Positions 34,313-43,472 are shown, numbered from the stretch's first letter. The stretch: DNA of 61,251 bases from an uncultured Ruminococcus sp. (GCA_910579835.1 CAJTWQ010000005.1:1-61251); one strand, 5' to 3'. Notes: generated by a model not told the origin, from the sequence alone. A program made the numbers and translations.

Positions 34313-35431
34313 TTAATTCTTAAACGTTCCTAAAATTCTGAAATATTCCAGATTTTCTTCAAGATCCCTGAGAGTAGCCTTAACTTTTGTATCTGTTATT
34401 TTTCCGCTGAAATCAAGGTAAAACATTACATCGAAGCTCCCGTCCTTTATAGGGCGGCTCTCGATTCTGAGAAGATTCATGCCGTTGACGTAAAATTTGG
34501 TCAGCAGACGATAAAGACTTCCCTCTGTATGCGGAATTTTCAGCATTACCGAAATCGTATCGGCTTCGGGGTCCGCCTGCATATTTCTTGAAAGACACAC
34601 AAATTTTGTGCGGTTTACGGAAACGTCGGCAATGTTCTCCGCAAGAACTTCCAGACCGAGCTTTTCTGCACATGAAGACGAGCATATTGCAGCAATTTTT
34701 TCAGACGGATCACTGCCGGCGACCTTTTCAGCGGCCGTTGCGGTGTTGCCATATTCCGCTGTTTTAAGGGAATTTGCAGATATAAATTCGCTGCACTGTG
34801 CCAAAGCCTGGGGATGGGAATAAACTCGGTGCAGTTCTGAAAGGGGTACTCTGGTTTTTGCGGCAAGACAATGGCTTATCTCCACGGTAACTTCTTTAAC
34901 TATGTAGACATAATATTTAGCCATGAGATCATAGGTGCTGTCCACAGAGCCTGCCGTTGAATTGTGAACCGGCAGCACGCCATAGTCAAGCTCTCCGGAC
35001 TGAACAGCTTTGAAAACGTCCTCGAAGGTACGGTAAAATGTGATGTCACGGTCACCGAAGATCATTTCTGCTGCGGTTTCGGAGTTGGCTCCGGATGTGC
35101 CCTGACAGCCTATTTTCACAGCGTTTTCAAGTTCTGCCGGAGGACAGAGATAATCGGGCGCTCCTTCCAATATTGTGCGGTTCTGCAAAATTTTGCTTAT
35201 ATCCATTATAGTAGTGAAAAGAGCCGCCGTGCCGTTTTCAAGTTCGGGGTCTCCCGTTAGCTTTTTTATCCGGTCGATGACCTGCTGCTCTCTGCCGCCT
35301 TGGAATACCGGCATTTTGTTCAGTTTCTTGTAATCCGCAACGCCTCTGCAAAGCTCCATTCGCTTCATGAAAAGAGAAAGAATTTCGCTGTCTGTTTCGT
35401 CTATATTACTGCGTAACTGCTGTAAATCCAT
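34313..35431 (-). CDS. pheA: Bifunctional chorismate mutase / prephenate dehydratase
   Basis: A 372-residue enzyme for phenylalanine synthesis. Residues 1-90 are an AroQ-type chorismate mutase (LRSNIDETDSEILSLFMKRM). Residues about 108-285 are prephenate dehydratase (VKIGCQGTSGANSE, DYGVLPVHNSTAGSVDSTYD and RVYSHPQALAQC). A C-terminal ACT domain follows, with LLRIESRPIKDGSFDVMFYLD, where phenylalanine should inhibit. The start follows AGGAGG. It has a promoter at 35464-35492 and is followed closely by metH. Confidence 0.95.
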   Translation of the reverse strand: MDLQQLRSNIDETDSEILSLFMKRMELCRGVADYKKLNKMPVFQGGREQQVIDRIKKLTGDPELENGTAALFTTIMDISKILQNRTILEGAPDYLCPPAELENAVKIGCQGTSGANSETAAEMIFGDRDITFYRTFEDVFKAVQSGELDYGVLPVHNSTAGSVDSTYDLMAKYYVYIVKEVTVEISHCLAAKTRVPLSELHRVYSHPQALAQCSEFISANSLKTAEYGNTATAAEKVAGSDPSEKIAAICSSSCAEKLGLEVLAENIADVSVNRTKFVCLSRNMQADPEADTISVMLKIPHTEGSLYRLLTKFYVNGMNLLRIESRPIKDGSFDVMFYLDFSGKITDTKVKATLRDLEENLEYFRILGTFKN

Positions 35432-35463
35432 TTGACAAATCCTCCTGAAAGTATTACATTAAT

Positions 35464-35492
35464 AGTATACCAGATTTTTTTGTAAAAATCAA
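35464..35492 (-). promoter_or_regulatory. Sigma-A promoter of pheA-metH
   Basis: On the minus strand TTGATT (35487-35492), a 17-base spacer and TATACT (35464-35469). It diverges from the purB promoter. Confidence 0.7.
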
Positions 35493-35539
35493 TAAATTTT
35501 TTAGAATAAATACTGCCGTGCTAAGCAGGTTCTTAAATA

Positions 35540-35568
35540 TTGACATTTACCGCTGAAAATGGTATAAT
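35540..35568 (+). promoter_or_regulatory. Sigma-A promoter of purB
   Basis: TTGACA (35540-35545), a 17-base spacer and TATAAT (35563-35568), a full consensus match. No PurR box or guanine riboswitch was seen. Confidence 0.85.
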
Positions 35569-35602
35569 CAAGTATATTTAAAATTTCAAAAGGAGAATAA
35601 AT

Positions 35603-37042
35603 ATGAGCGGAAATATCAACAGCTACGAAAGCCCCTTCTGCACACGTTACGCCAGCGAGGAAATGCAGTACATTTTCTCTGCCGATAAAAAATTCACCAC
35701 ATGGAGAAAGCTCTGGGTTGCCCTTGCAAGAGCCGAAATGAAGCTGGGCCTGCCGGTGACTGAAGCGCAGGTCAAGCAGCTTGAGGATCACATAAACGAC
35801 ATTGACTACAAGGCTGCCGAAGAAGAGGAAAAAATCAGACGCCATGACGTTATGTCCCATGTCTACACCTACGGTCAGGCATGCCCGGACGCCGCCGGTA
35901 TTATTCACCTTGGCGCAACCTCATGCTATGTTGGCGACAACACGGACGTTATAATTATGCGCGACGCCCTGAATATTGTACGCAGAAAACTTATCAACGT
36001 TATAAATAATCTGGCAAAATTTTCCGAAGAATATAAGGATATGCCCTGTCTTGCCTATACCCATCTCCAGCCGGCGCAATTGACTACCGTAGGTAAGCGC
36101 GCCACCCTCTGGCTGAATGAACTTCTTATGGATTTTAACGATCTTGAATATAGAATATCCACCCTCAGTCTCCTCGGCTCAAAGGGAACTACAGGCACTC
36201 AGGCTTCGTTTATGGAGCTTTTTGAGGGCGATACGGACAAAATCAAGGAACTGGAAAAAATGATTGCAGAAGAAATGGGATTTGACAGCGTTGTCCCCGT
36301 TTCCGGTCAGACCTATTCAAGAAAGGTCGATTATCAGGTACTCTCCGTTCTCAGCGGTATCGCTCAGACTGCAAGCAAATTTTCCAACGATATGCGGCTT
36401 CTCCAGAGCTTCAAGGAAATGGAAGAACCCCGTGAGAAAAAGCAGATAGGCTCATCGGCTATGGCATATAAGAGAAATCCCATGCGCTGCGAACGTATAA
36501 CATCTCTCGCAAGATACGTTATGATCGACAGCCTCAACCCTGCGTTTACCGCCGGAACACAGTGGTTCGAGAGAACCCTCGACGATTCCGCCAATAAAAG
36601 AATCAGCGTAGCGGAGGCATTTTTGGGTGTGGACGCTATTTTGAATATCATGATGAACGTCACCAATGGTCTGGTGGTATATCCTGAAATAATCCGCCGC
36701 CGCGTTATGGCGGAGCTGCCTTTTATGGCAAGCGAAAATATCATGATGGACGCCGTTAAAAAAGGCGGAAACCGTCAGGAACTTCACGATAAGATCATGG
36801 ATTATTCTATGATCGCAGGCGAACAGGTCAAGGTTTATGGCAAAGACAATAATCTCTGCGAACTTATTCTTGCCGATCCTCTTTTCATGGTGACAAGAGA
36901 GGAGCTTGACGCTGTTCTCAAGCCGGAAAATTATACGGGACGAAGCTCTCAGCAGGTGGACGAATTCCTCAGCGAGTGCATCAAACCCATTCTCGAAGCA
37001 AACAAGGATGTTCTTGGTGAAAATTTTGAGATGAAGAACTGA
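35603..37042 (+). CDS. purB: Adenylosuccinate lyase
   Basis: A 479-residue enzyme of the fumarase/aspartase superfamily that acts twice in purine synthesis, splitting fumarate from SAICAR and from adenylosuccinate. The flexible signature loop GSSAMAYKRNPMRCERI holds the catalytic Ser, and THLQPAQ is present. The size and sequence are nearer the longer, eukaryote-like branch than the 430-residue Bacillus type. The start follows AAAGGAG. It is followed by a restriction-modification pair 32 bases downstream. Confidence 0.96.
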   Translation: MSGNINSYESPFCTRYASEEMQYIFSADKKFTTWRKLWVALARAEMKLGLPVTEAQVKQLEDHINDIDYKAAEEEEKIRRHDVMSHVYTYGQACPDAAGIIHLGATSCYVGDNTDVIIMRDALNIVRRKLINVINNLAKFSEEYKDMPCLAYTHLQPAQLTTVGKRATLWLNELLMDFNDLEYRISTLSLLGSKGTTGTQASFMELFEGDTDKIKELEKMIAEEMGFDSVVPVSGQTYSRKVDYQVLSVLSGIAQTASKFSNDMRLLQSFKEMEEPREKKQIGSSAMAYKRNPMRCERITSLARYVMIDSLNPAFTAGTQWFERTLDDSANKRISVAEAFLGVDAILNIMMNVTNGLVVYPEIIRRRVMAELPFMASENIMMDAVKKGGNRQELHDKIMDYSMIAGEQVKVYGKDNNLCELILADPLFMVTREELDAVLKPENYTGRSSQQVDEFLSECIKPILEANKDVLGENFEMKN

Positions 37043-37074
37043 ATTATACTCAGAATTGAAAGGCGGCGTTTACG

Positions 37075-37722
37075 ATGACGGCAATTCCGGAAGAATTAAC
37101 AAATAAATTTGAATTTCATAATTATGGACACGCTTTAGAGATCCTTTCGGATGCGTTCCAGGCTGAATGGTCTGAAATACAGCAATGCCTAAAAAGCCTT
37201 ATAATTTCTGTTGACGATTTAACGAAAGCAGGAGGAAATGAAAGTCCGATTCCAAAAAAATTTGATGACATACTTTATCCTTTTGGTTGGAGAGAAATCA
37301 GAATAACCGGAGATCTTCTTGTGAAAATGTATCCAAGAAAATCCATGCAGCGAAGGGGAAGATTTTCTGACGAACCATTTGAAGAAAAAATTATCCAAGG
37401 CTATATTGACGGACATAATATAGACTTTCTAAAAAATAAGGTTGCTTTTGATCTCGAATGGAACAGCAAGGATCAGACCTTTGATCGTGATCTTTTAGCT
37501 ATGCGGACTTATTTTGACTGTGGTATTATTGACGTAGGCATAATAGTAACCCGTTCAGAAGAATTAAATGATATTTTTCGTAAAATTAATATTATATCAA
37601 AATATGGCGCATCAACAACATGGATGGGAAAGCTTACGTACAGATTGGACTCAAGAAGAAACGGCGGCTGTCCTATATTGGCTGTCGGCATAAAAAAATC
37701 TTGCATTGAGGGTTATTTATAA
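37075..37722 (+). CDS. BglII/BstYI-family type II restriction endonuclease
   Basis: A 215-residue protein that resembles the BglII/BstYI endonuclease family. The core GHNIDFLKNKVAFDLEWNSK holds a PD-(D/E)xK-like site, with Asp126 and Glu128. KYGASTTWMGKL and a late GGCPILAVGIK stretch are also typical of the BstYI branch. It overlaps the following methyltransferase gene by one base (TAATG). BglII and BstYI cut sites with a GATC core, but this enzyme's site cannot be read from sequence. The local base composition is more AT-rich than the neighbours, which suggests acquisition. Confidence 0.85.
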   Translation: MTAIPEELTNKFEFHNYGHALEILSDAFQAEWSEIQQCLKSLIISVDDLTKAGGNESPIPKKFDDILYPFGWREIRITGDLLVKMYPRKSMQRRGRFSDEPFEEKIIQGYIDGHNIDFLKNKVAFDLEWNSKDQTFDRDLLAMRTYFDCGIIDVGIIVTRSEELNDIFRKINIISKYGASTTWMGKLTYRLDSRRNGGCPILAVGIKKSCIEGYL

Positions 37723-38363
37723 TGAGTACATTAGAAGAAACAATTAAAAATTTCAGAGAATTCACTGACGGAAAAAAATATAAAACCATATACGCCGACC
37801 CGCCATGGCAATTTCAAAACAGAACAGGAAAAGTTGCTCCTGAACACAAAAGACTAAACCGGTATTCTACGTTAACTTTAAAGGATATAATGGCATTGCC
37901 GGTATCTGAAATCTCTGATGAAAAAAGTCATCTGTATTTATGGGTTCCAAACGCTCTGCTGCCTGAAGGTCTTGCTGTAATGAAAGCATGGGGGTTTGAA
38001 TACAAAACCAATCTGATCTGGGAAAAAGTTCGAAAGGACGGTCTGCCTGACGGCAGAGGAGTAGGATTCTATTTCCGTAATGTAACAGAAATATTACTGT
38101 TCGGAATTAAGGGAAATAACAACAGAACATTGCAGCCAGGACGGTCACAGGTAAATCTGCTGAGAACGATAAAACGTGAACACAGCAGAAAACCGGATGA
38201 ATTCGTTAATCTGATAGAAGCCTGCTCTCAAGGTCCCAGACTTGAAATGTTCGCCCGCGGCAATAGAACCGACTGGGATATGTGGGGGAATCAGGCAGAC
38301 GACTGTTATGAACCTGATTGGAATACATATGCCAATCATACTGTTGCACCTGAAAGTAAATAA
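37722..38363 (+). CDS. MT-A70-family DNA adenine methyltransferase
   Basis: A 213-residue methyltransferase. TIYADPPWQF (DPPW at about 26-29) is the catalytic motif for N6-adenine methylation, followed by YSTLTLKDIMALPV and LYLWVPNALL, typical of the MT-A70 group. The late RTIKREHSRKPDEFVNLIEACSQGP stretch supplies the cofactor site. Its start overlaps the endonuclease stop codon, so the two are translated together and form a type II system in which the enzyme protects host DNA. Modification of adenine is inferred from the family. Confidence 0.92.
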   Translation: MSTLEETIKNFREFTDGKKYKTIYADPPWQFQNRTGKVAPEHKRLNRYSTLTLKDIMALPVSEISDEKSHLYLWVPNALLPEGLAVMKAWGFEYKTNLIWEKVRKDGLPDGRGVGFYFRNVTEILLFGIKGNNNRTLQPGRSQVNLLRTIKREHSRKPDEFVNLIEACSQGPRLEMFARGNRTDWDMWGNQADDCYEPDWNTYANHTVAPESK

Positions 38364-38377
38364 TCTGGAGAAACTAT

Positions 38378-39100
38378 ATGAAAAAAGCTATAAAAATTGG
38401 ATGCATTGCACTGAGCATAATTCTCATTGCCGCACTTGTCATACTTATATTCTTTCCGGGACTTTTTACCTATTTCAAGGTAAAGCACGACTACGAAAGC
38501 ATAGACGCGACGTCCGAAAAGTTTGAATATGCGGATGTACCGGACGACTTTAAATATTATACAAAAAACGGCGTTTCCTATGCAAAGCCCGACGGCATGG
38601 AGGATGGTGACGACCGCCTTGTCGTTCTGCCGATAAAGTTGAGTGTAAGCCGCAATAAAGAGATTCTTGAACAGGCTGGCGTTTATACGGATGGCACATC
38701 CATATATGATGAGGAATTCTCCGAAAAGGAGTACGGCGAATACTTCAAAAAATTAGAGCAGACTGCACCGAGAGACAGTACGGAACGGCTTTTTTACATC
38801 AAAACAAAGCTTAAAGCCAAAGACTGCCTGCATCTGCGGGGAAAAAATATGGAGATTTTCAGGAATTTTGCAGATATAAAAGAAGAAAGCAGCAAGATCG
38901 AAACAACATATATTCTTGATATTCCCGAATATGATGCATACGCATCACAGGTGAACGGCATGGGATATGACGGAAATCTCTGGACGGTATATATTTATCA
39001 ACATGATGATGACGATACCTACTACAGTGTAATGATAAAAAACAGCAGCGAAACAATAGTGAGACAGGTAATAAGCTCTATAGAGATCACAGAGGAATAA
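38378..39100 (+). CDS. Membrane-anchored protein, function unknown
   Basis: A 240-residue protein with a short basic start, one N-terminal membrane segment (IKIGCIALSIILIAALVILIFFPG) and a long outer region of about 205 residues rich in charged and aromatic residues. No family is recognised. It follows the methyltransferase gene by 14 bases and precedes rimM by 5 bases, with the ribosome site of rimM lying in its last codons. Its composition is closer to the core genes than to the restriction pair. No function is proposed. Confidence 0.75.
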   Translation: MKKAIKIGCIALSIILIAALVILIFFPGLFTYFKVKHDYESIDATSEKFEYADVPDDFKYYTKNGVSYAKPDGMEDGDDRLVVLPIKLSVSRNKEILEQAGVYTDGTSIYDEEFSEKEYGEYFKKLEQTAPRDSTERLFYIKTKLKAKDCLHLRGKNMEIFRNFADIKEESSKIETTYILDIPEYDAYASQVNGMGYDGNLWTVYIYQHDDDDTYYSVMIKNSSETIVRQVISSIEITEE

Positions 39101-39105
39101 CATTT

Positions 39106-39609
39106 ATGAAGAAAGAATATCTTGAAGCAGGAAAAATTGTAACAATACACGGTATTAAAGGCGAAGTGAAAATTATGCCTTATACCGATACTCCGGAGCT
39201 TCTGGCAGAGTTCGACCGACTGTTTATGGGAAAAAATTACGATGAAATCGTTATCAGACATTCCCGTGTTTTCAAAAACATGGTCATTGCCAAAATAGAG
39301 GGAGTGGATACTCCGGAAGACGCCGCAAAGCTCCGCAATAAAATACTATTTATGCACCGTGACGATCTTGAACTTGATGAGGATACCTACTTTATACAAG
39401 ACCTTATAGGAGTCGAGGTACGTGATGCGGATTCCGGATTTGTATACGGCATAATTTCCGATGTTATGCAGACAGGTGCAAACGACGTGTACGCCGTGAA
39501 AGGTGCGGACAGAGAATATCTCATACCTGCGATCGCAGATGTGGTCATTTCAACGGATATTGACAGCAATATAATGCTAATCCGCCCTTTGGAGGGACTT
39601 TTTGAATGA
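39106..39609 (+). CDS. rimM: 16S rRNA processing protein RimM
   Basis: A 167-residue factor needed for maturation of the 30S head. The N-terminal RimM domain starts YLEAGKIVTIHGIKGEVKIMPYTD, and the C-terminal PRC-barrel has DTYFIQDLIGVEVRDADSGF and NDVYAVKG. The stop codon overlaps the trmD start (ATGA), the usual pairing. rpsP is not directly upstream; instead an unknown membrane gene and the restriction-modification pair are there. Confidence 0.97.
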   Translation: MKKEYLEAGKIVTIHGIKGEVKIMPYTDTPELLAEFDRLFMGKNYDEIVIRHSRVFKNMVIAKIEGVDTPEDAAKLRNKILFMHRDDLELDEDTYFIQDLIGVEVRDADSGFVYGIISDVMQTGANDVYAVKGADREYLIPAIADVVISTDIDSNIMLIRPLEGLFE

Positions 39610-40322
39610 GAATAGAAATTGCAACTCTTTTTCCGGAAATGTGCGAAGCAGTTTTAGGGGAAAGTATTATAGGACGTGCCAGAAAAGCCGGAAAAATAGA
39701 CGTTCATTGCCGTCAGATACGGGATTATACTCAGGATAAGCACCGGCGCGTGGATGATACCCCGTATGGCGGCGGCATGGGAATGGTCATGCAGTGCGAG
39801 CCTATTTATAACTGCTACAAAGCCGTTTGTAAGGAACTCGGCGCCAAGCCGCACACAATTTACATGTCCCCCAAAGGCAGGATCCTCGATCAGAAAAGAG
39901 TTGCCGAGCTGTCAAAGTTGGATAATATTCTTATAATCTGCGGTCATTACGAGGGTGTGGATCAGCGTGTTATAGATAAAATCGTTGATGAAGAAATCTC
40001 TGCCGGCGACTATGTTCTCACCGGAGGCGAGCTTCCCGCATTGGCGCTGACTGACGCTGTAGCAAGAATGTGCCCCGGCGTGCTCTCCGCCGACGCATGC
40101 TTCACAGATGAGAGCATCTACAGCGGTCTGCTGGAATATCCTCATTACACTCGTCCGGAGGTCTGGGAGGGTGAAGCCGTTCCGCCGGTTTTGCTGACGG
40201 GACATCACGCAAATATTGAAAAATGGCGGAATGATAAAAGTCTGGAAATAACGTCGGAAAGACGCCCTGATCTCCTTGAAAAATATCTTAAAGAGAATCC
40301 TCTCATAAAGAAGAAAAAATAA
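39606..40322 (+). CDS. trmD: tRNA (guanine-37-N1) methyltransferase
   Basis: A 238-residue SPOUT enzyme that methylates G37 next to the anticodon of tRNAs reading CNN codons, which prevents frameshifts. The motifs DDTPYGGGMGMVMQ, ICGHYEGVDQRV and GDYVLTGGELPALALTDAVAR form the knotted cofactor site. It overlaps rimM by four bases. rplS does not follow. Confidence 0.98.
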   Translation: MRIEIATLFPEMCEAVLGESIIGRARKAGKIDVHCRQIRDYTQDKHRRVDDTPYGGGMGMVMQCEPIYNCYKAVCKELGAKPHTIYMSPKGRILDQKRVAELSKLDNILIICGHYEGVDQRVIDKIVDEEISAGDYVLTGGELPALALTDAVARMCPGVLSADACFTDESIYSGLLEYPHYTRPEVWEGEAVPPVLLTGHHANIEKWRNDKSLEITSERRPDLLEKYLKENPLIKKKK

Positions 40323-40681
40323 TTTTTACTTTAAGTATAGAAAAAATAATAATTTCCATTTAGACGAATTTCACATATTATAAGGTGGAATATTATGTAA
40401 CATTACCAAACTAAATTAACATTTCATTGTAGTGATATTTAACAAGCAAATGATATAAATTAAGGCCGGATTTAATCTAAATGTAGAATTTATTGAATTA
40501 TCGGTATTTCTGAAAAAAAATCCGTTGACTATAATAAATTTTGAATGTATAATGATAACAGCAAAGAAAATCAAGGGCGGGTACACAGTTCTGCGTATGC
40601 GCAGCCAGCTTTTCGCCGCCTGCTTTTGCATGTTCAGTCATAATCGAGAGGACTGAAATTAAGAGAATAGGAGAGTTGTAT
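40323..40681. other. Intergenic region with the structured ptsH leader
   Basis: The first 200 bases are AT-rich and hold no gene. The ptsH promoter lies at 40525-40553. The leader of about 120 bases folds into at least two stems: CTGCG/CGCAG (40591-40604) inside a GGCGG/CCGCC pairing (40576-40620), then TTCAGTC/GACTGAA (40633-40657). It does not match a riboswitch class known to me. Confidence 0.55.
40525..40553 (+). promoter_or_regulatory. Sigma-A promoter of ptsH
   Basis: TTGACT (40525-40530), a 17-base spacer and TATAAT (40548-40553). Confidence 0.8.
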
Positions 40682-40954
40682 ATGTTTGTCAAGGAAGTAA
40701 TGGTTAAAAATCAGGTTGGGCTTCACGCAAGACCTGCAACCTTCTTCATTCAGAAAGCTAACGAATTCAAGTCGTCAATCTGGATTGAAAAGGAAGAACG
40801 CAGAGTTAACGCTAAGAGTCTCCTCGGTATTCTTTCTCTTGGTATCGTAGGCGGAACCAATGTAAAGGTTATCGCTGACGGCGCCGACGAAAAAGCTGCT
40901 GTAGACGCACTGATTGAACTTGTAGACAGTGGATTCAGCGAGGAGAGCAGATAA
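40682..40954 (+). CDS. ptsH: Phosphocarrier protein HPr
   Basis: A 90-residue protein of the sugar phosphotransferase system. His15 lies in GLHARPA and accepts phosphate from enzyme I. Ser46 lies in AKSLLGILSLG and is the site for HPr kinase, which links it to carbon catabolite control in Firmicutes. ATG 40682 follows AGGAG with the proper spacing; an in-frame TTG six bases earlier is too close. ptsI does not follow; the gene is alone, with a strong terminator and a structured leader. Confidence 0.96.
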   Translation: MFVKEVMVKNQVGLHARPATFFIQKANEFKSSIWIEKEERRVNAKSLLGILSLGIVGGTNVKVIADGADEKAAVDALIELVDSGFSEESR

Positions 40955-40972
40955 TACATTTTTTGAAATTTC

Positions 40973-40996
40973 CGGGCGTTACATGTGTAACGCCCG
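40973..40996 (+). terminator. Terminator of ptsH
   Basis: CGGGCGTTAC and GTAACGCCCG pair with an ATGT loop, followed by ATTTTATTT. Confidence 0.88.
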
Positions 40997-41053
40997 ATTT
41001 TATTTCCGGCTCACCATCGGTGTGCCCGTTTCACGCTGAATAAATAATTCTTT

Positions 41054-42286
41054 TTACTGCTCAGACGCGCATAGTGAAAACATATTTTCAGCAAATACTG
41101 CATATCCTCTGGTGGGATCAGCAACAAAAACATGCGTTACCGCGCCTATCAGTTTGCCATTCTGTATTATAGGGCTGCCGCTCATTCCCTGAATGATTCC
41201 TCCGGATTCCTTTATGAGACGCTTATCCGTTATGCGTATAACCATATTTTTTGTGACTTCCTTGCTATTAAAGTCTATACTTTCTATTTCTATTTTATAT
41301 TTTTCAGGCGTACTGCCGTGAACAGTGGTGTAGATCTCCGCCTCACCGGTAGTTATATCCTGACGGTATCCCATGACATATTCATCGGAATCACTGCACA
41401 ATTCAGCCATACCTTCATCTGTAAGACGTCCGTATATGCCGCAGCTGCCGTTTTTCTCAAGAACTCCGTATACGCCCTTTGAAAAGCTTCCGCGAAGTTC
41501 GCCGGGAATGCCTTTTTCACCCTTTTTGGCCTCGGTTATCTCTACAGGAACGGCTTCACCGCTGTAAACGGGAACAAGCTCCCCCGTATCGGAATCGCAT
41601 ATTGGATGGCCCAGACCGGCAAATTCCCCGGTTTCTTTATTGATAAACGTCATTGTACCGATTCCGGCCACGCTGTCCCTTACCCACATGCCGCCTCTCC
41701 ACATATTATTTTTCTGGGAAAAAACAGGCTTGAGAGATACGGTAAATTCATGACCGCTGCGCTCTGCCGTAAGACTGACTTCCTTTCCTCCGCTTTGGGA
41801 GATAATCTCCTGAAGCCGGCTGTTGGAAATCAATGCTTCGCCGTTTGCTGATTTTATAATATCCCCGGTCATAATACCGGCTTCCTCCGCAGGACAGCTT
41901 GTGCGTCCGCCGCTGTCTGTAACGGCGCCAAGCTCTGTAACCATTACTCCGTCCATAAGAAGCTTTATTCCGAATGGGTAGCCGCCTGTCGTGAGTACAG
42001 GAGGTTCAGCCTCCGTAACGCTGACGTTTTTAACAGGTATTGCGCCGAAAAGCGTCAGCGTTACCTGCTTTGTTTCCGGAAAGATTCCTGCCGTCTGCAT
42101 GATCGCTTCCGGACTTACCGAACAGCTTATTTCCGGATATTCGGCAATTTTAAGCGTTGCCGCAGGCTCTATCGTCACTGATGACGGAAGCCTGGACGAA
42201 TAATAGCCGGCTGTTCCGAAAATACAAAGAGACACCGCCGAAAGCAGCGCCCCGGCCGACCTGATAAGTTTTCTTTTAAGCTGCAT
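41054..42286 (-). CDS. spoIVB: SpoIVB serine peptidase (sporulation)
   Basis: A 410-residue protease of family S55, secreted by the forespore to trigger sigma-K processing in Bacillus. An N-terminal membrane/signal segment (GALLSAVSLCIFGTAGYY) is followed by a PDZ domain (PAEEAGIMTGDIIKSANGEAL) and the peptidase domain. The peptidase has the His in EFAGLGHPICD and the Ser in GIIQGMSGSPIIQNGKLIGA. The start at 42286 follows AAAGGA. It suggests a spore-forming lineage. spo0A, its common neighbour, is not in the window. Confidence 0.95.
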   Translation of the reverse strand: MQLKRKLIRSAGALLSAVSLCIFGTAGYYSSRLPSSVTIEPAATLKIAEYPEISCSVSPEAIMQTAGIFPETKQVTLTLFGAIPVKNVSVTEAEPPVLTTGGYPFGIKLLMDGVMVTELGAVTDSGGRTSCPAEEAGIMTGDIIKSANGEALISNSRLQEIISQSGGKEVSLTAERSGHEFTVSLKPVFSQKNNMWRGGMWVRDSVAGIGTMTFINKETGEFAGLGHPICDSDTGELVPVYSGEAVPVEITEAKKGEKGIPGELRGSFSKGVYGVLEKNGSCGIYGRLTDEGMAELCSDSDEYVMGYRQDITTGEAEIYTTVHGSTPEKYKIEIESIDFNSKEVTKNMVIRITDKRLIKESGGIIQGMSGSPIIQNGKLIGAVTHVFVADPTRGYAVFAENMFSLCASEQ

Positions 42287-42396
42287 TTTACAAGTCCTTT
42301 CCTTTAAGTGGAGCATATTTCGCTTTGCTCCGAAGATTATTATATTTCATTTGAAACAGAATACTATTGAAAATCATTCCCTAAAGGAGATTGCCA

Positions 42397-42894
42397 ATGA
42401 AAAGCAAAAGAAAAAATCATTTCAGAAAACAAAGTCTTCTTATGACTGCTGCAAAGATCCTGCTTATTATACTGACCGCCGTATATCCGTTTTTTATGAA
42501 TATGATGACGGGAATCGGAATTCTCAGCAACAGCGAACAATACGGTTCGAGAATATCGTTCTGCGGAGGCGCTCTTGTAATTTCCGGAGCGATGATGACA
42601 GCGGCGGCGATACTCTGTCTTTTCAGGAAAAGTCTGCCTAATCTTATCGCGGTGACAACAGCAGTTCCCGGATTTGCCATTTGCATGGCTGCACTGTATA
42701 AGCTTGTTTCTCATGCGGAATCCGCCGGCTGGATGGGACATGGGGCGTATTCTCTCGTTCCTGTCGCCGATATGTACAGACAGCGGATATTGCCGGATAT
42801 ACTGCCGTTTCTGCTCACACTGACTATTTCCGCGATTCAGTTTTTTTCCTATGATGCCTCTGAGGAACGGCGGCAGCGCAGAAAAAAATCATGA
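42397..42894 (+). CDS. Small four-segment membrane protein, function unknown
   Basis: A 165-residue protein with a basic N-terminus (MKSKRKNHFRKQ) and four predicted membrane segments: LLMTAAKILLIILTAVYPFF, ISFCGGALVISGAMMTAAAI, LIAVTTAVPGFAICMAALYK and LPFLLTLTISAIQFF. The C-terminus is basic (ERRQRRKKS). The start follows AAAGGAG. It diverges from spoIVB with about 110 bases between starts. No family is recognised. Confidence 0.7.
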   Translation: MKSKRKNHFRKQSLLMTAAKILLIILTAVYPFFMNMMTGIGILSNSEQYGSRISFCGGALVISGAMMTAAAILCLFRKSLPNLIAVTTAVPGFAICMAALYKLVSHAESAGWMGHGAYSLVPVADMYRQRILPDILPFLLTLTISAIQFFSYDASEERRQRRKKS

Positions 42895-43124
42895 AATTAT
42901 ATTTATTATGGGCTGATTTTTTATTTTTATGCGTTGATTTTCAATATGCGCTGCCGTTTCTATTTATTTACATTTTTTGCAAAAAAATTAACAAAACATG
43001 TTTTAATAATATAATTACTTTAAAATTAAAAAGAAACTATCCGTCTTTTTAAAAAAAACTGAATTAATTTTTTCATTCCCCTTGACAAACCGCAAAAAAG
43101 CTGTTATAATAACAACAATAATAC
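42895..43124. other. AT-rich region with the leuA promoter
   Basis: No gene is seen. The leuA promoter lies at 43082-43110 and is followed by the T-box leader. Confidence 0.6.
43082..43110 (+). promoter_or_regulatory. Sigma-A promoter of leuA
   Basis: TTGACA (43082-43087), a 17-base spacer and TATAAT (43105-43110), a full consensus match. Confidence 0.88.
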
Positions 43125-43472
43125 AAATGCGATGATGGGAAACAAAGCCTGTGGGGTTTGTACAGAGAACTGTCGGCGGTGAGAGACAGCGAAGCAAAAT
43201 GGGTCATAGCTCCTCCCTGAGCAGCCGGCTGAAAGGCAGAATACGGCGGCGATAACTTTTTGCGGCTATCCGGATAAAATATTTCCGGTAGCGGCATTTG
43301 ATAACGTCTCCGAATTTCCAAATAGGTTCGGACGGGCGCTCCCGTTACAGAGATATGCGTTAATCCGACGCAGATGAGCGGACGCATTCAGCGTCAAGAA
43401 GAGTGGTACCACGGAGTATCTTGCAAGTCACTTCGTCTCTTCCATACCTTAGTGTATGGAAGAGACTTTTTT
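43125..43472 (+). promoter_or_regulatory. Leucine-specific T-box leader of leuA
   Basis: The T-box sequence AGAGTGGTACCACGG lies at 43400-43414. A perfect 13-base terminator stem, GTCTCTTCCATAC (43435-43447) with GTATGGAAGAGAC (43454-43466), is followed by six T. In stem I, the distal CAGAGAACTGTC/GGTG part is followed by CTC (43210-43212) four bases before CTGAG, the same spacing as the ACC specifier in the thrS leader of this window. CTC is a leucine codon, fitting leuA. Confidence 0.92.

Noticed and set aside
34297..35540. Cobalamin or SAM riboswitch for metH
   Set aside because: metH follows pheA by 16 bases with no leader, and the pheA upstream region is too short and lacks conserved riboswitch sequence.
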